Positions 6,524-6,552 of a stretch of 6,552 nt of DNA are shown here, piece by piece (the first letter of the stretch is position 1; every line of letters begins with the position of its first letter). Both the position numbers and the translations under genes were made by a program. Below the pieces are notes generated by a model, which saw only the letters and a list, made by a program, of their open reading frames with translations, was not told the origin of the DNA and ran no database searches. This DNA comes from Acidimicrobiaceae bacterium (lineage in GTDB: Bacteria > Actinomycetota > Acidimicrobiia > Acidimicrobiales > RAAP-2): contig PKZN01000167.1 of NCBI GenBank assembly GCA_003133075.1, forward strand, positions 1-6,552, written 5' to 3'.

Positions 6524-6552
6524 ATGGCGCCCACCTTCGCTCCCGACTACAC
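6524..6552 (+). CDS. Possible start of the next gene, truncated by window end
   Basis: An ATG at 6524 opens a frame of nine complete codons (MAPTFAPDY) that runs off the window. No Shine-Dalgarno sequence precedes it: the bases before are GTTTAGCGA. The -10-like TATGGT just upstream makes a leaderless start conceivable. In actinobacteria gatC is often found after ligA, but these few residues do not resemble a GatC N-terminus, so no product is proposed. The bases between ligA and this ATG (6487-6523) hold no other gene and no convincing terminator. Confidence 0.3.

Noticed and set aside
1..6552. CRISPR arrays, insertion sequences, tRNA or rRNA genes, defence systems
   Set aside because: No repeat-spacer pattern, transposase motif, terminal inverted repeat, cloverleaf or rRNA-like sequence was seen; about 99 percent of the window is assigned to housekeeping-type coding sequence.

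Overview
The window reads as one tightly packed, plus-strand operon segment from a high-GC bacterium, most likely an actinobacterium. The support for that placement is the strong G/C bias at third codon positions, three GTG starts among the four complete genes, and the order cysteine desulfurase, mnmA, ligA. Actinobacterial genomes such as Mycobacterium keep iscS, mnmA and ligA in the same neighbourhood. Acidimicrobiia is a plausible class, but that is inference. An NAD+-dependent DNA ligase also marks the sequence as bacterial.

Layout. Bases 1-846 hold the C-terminal two thirds of a major facilitator transporter of the MFS_3 type, whose start lies upstream. After a 4-base gap comes a complete aldehyde dehydrogenase of the succinate-semialdehyde dehydrogenase (Sad/YneI, GabD1-like) group (851-2215). 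Its stop overlaps, as ATGA, the start of a group I (IscS/NifS-like) cysteine desulfurase (2212-3399). After another 4-base gap comes mnmA, the tRNA 2-thiouridylase (3404-4465). This overlaps, as GTGA, the start of ligA (4462-6486). The last 66 bases form the only real intergenic stretch. It is noticeably AT-richer and carries a possible -10 element just before an ATG that may begin the next gene.

How the genes work together. The desulfurase and MnmA form a natural pair: the first takes sulfur from cysteine as an enzyme-bound persulfide, and the second places it on uridine 34 of tRNAs for Lys, Glu and Gln. No TusA-like relay gene lies between them, which suggests direct transfer as in the Bacillus YrvO-MnmA pair. 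LigA seals nicks in replication and repair and is probably just a co-transcribed housekeeping gene. The transporter and the semialdehyde dehydrogenase look like a metabolic pair fused upstream, with no obvious mechanistic link to tRNA thiolation.

I do not see a new biological system here. The most notable point is the cysteine desulfurase, which keeps its lysine, histidine and catalytic cysteine but has unusual substitutions at several PLP-contacting positions. Smaller points are the cysteine-rich MnmA, a Phe at an NMN-site position in LigA, and the possible leaderless start at the right edge.
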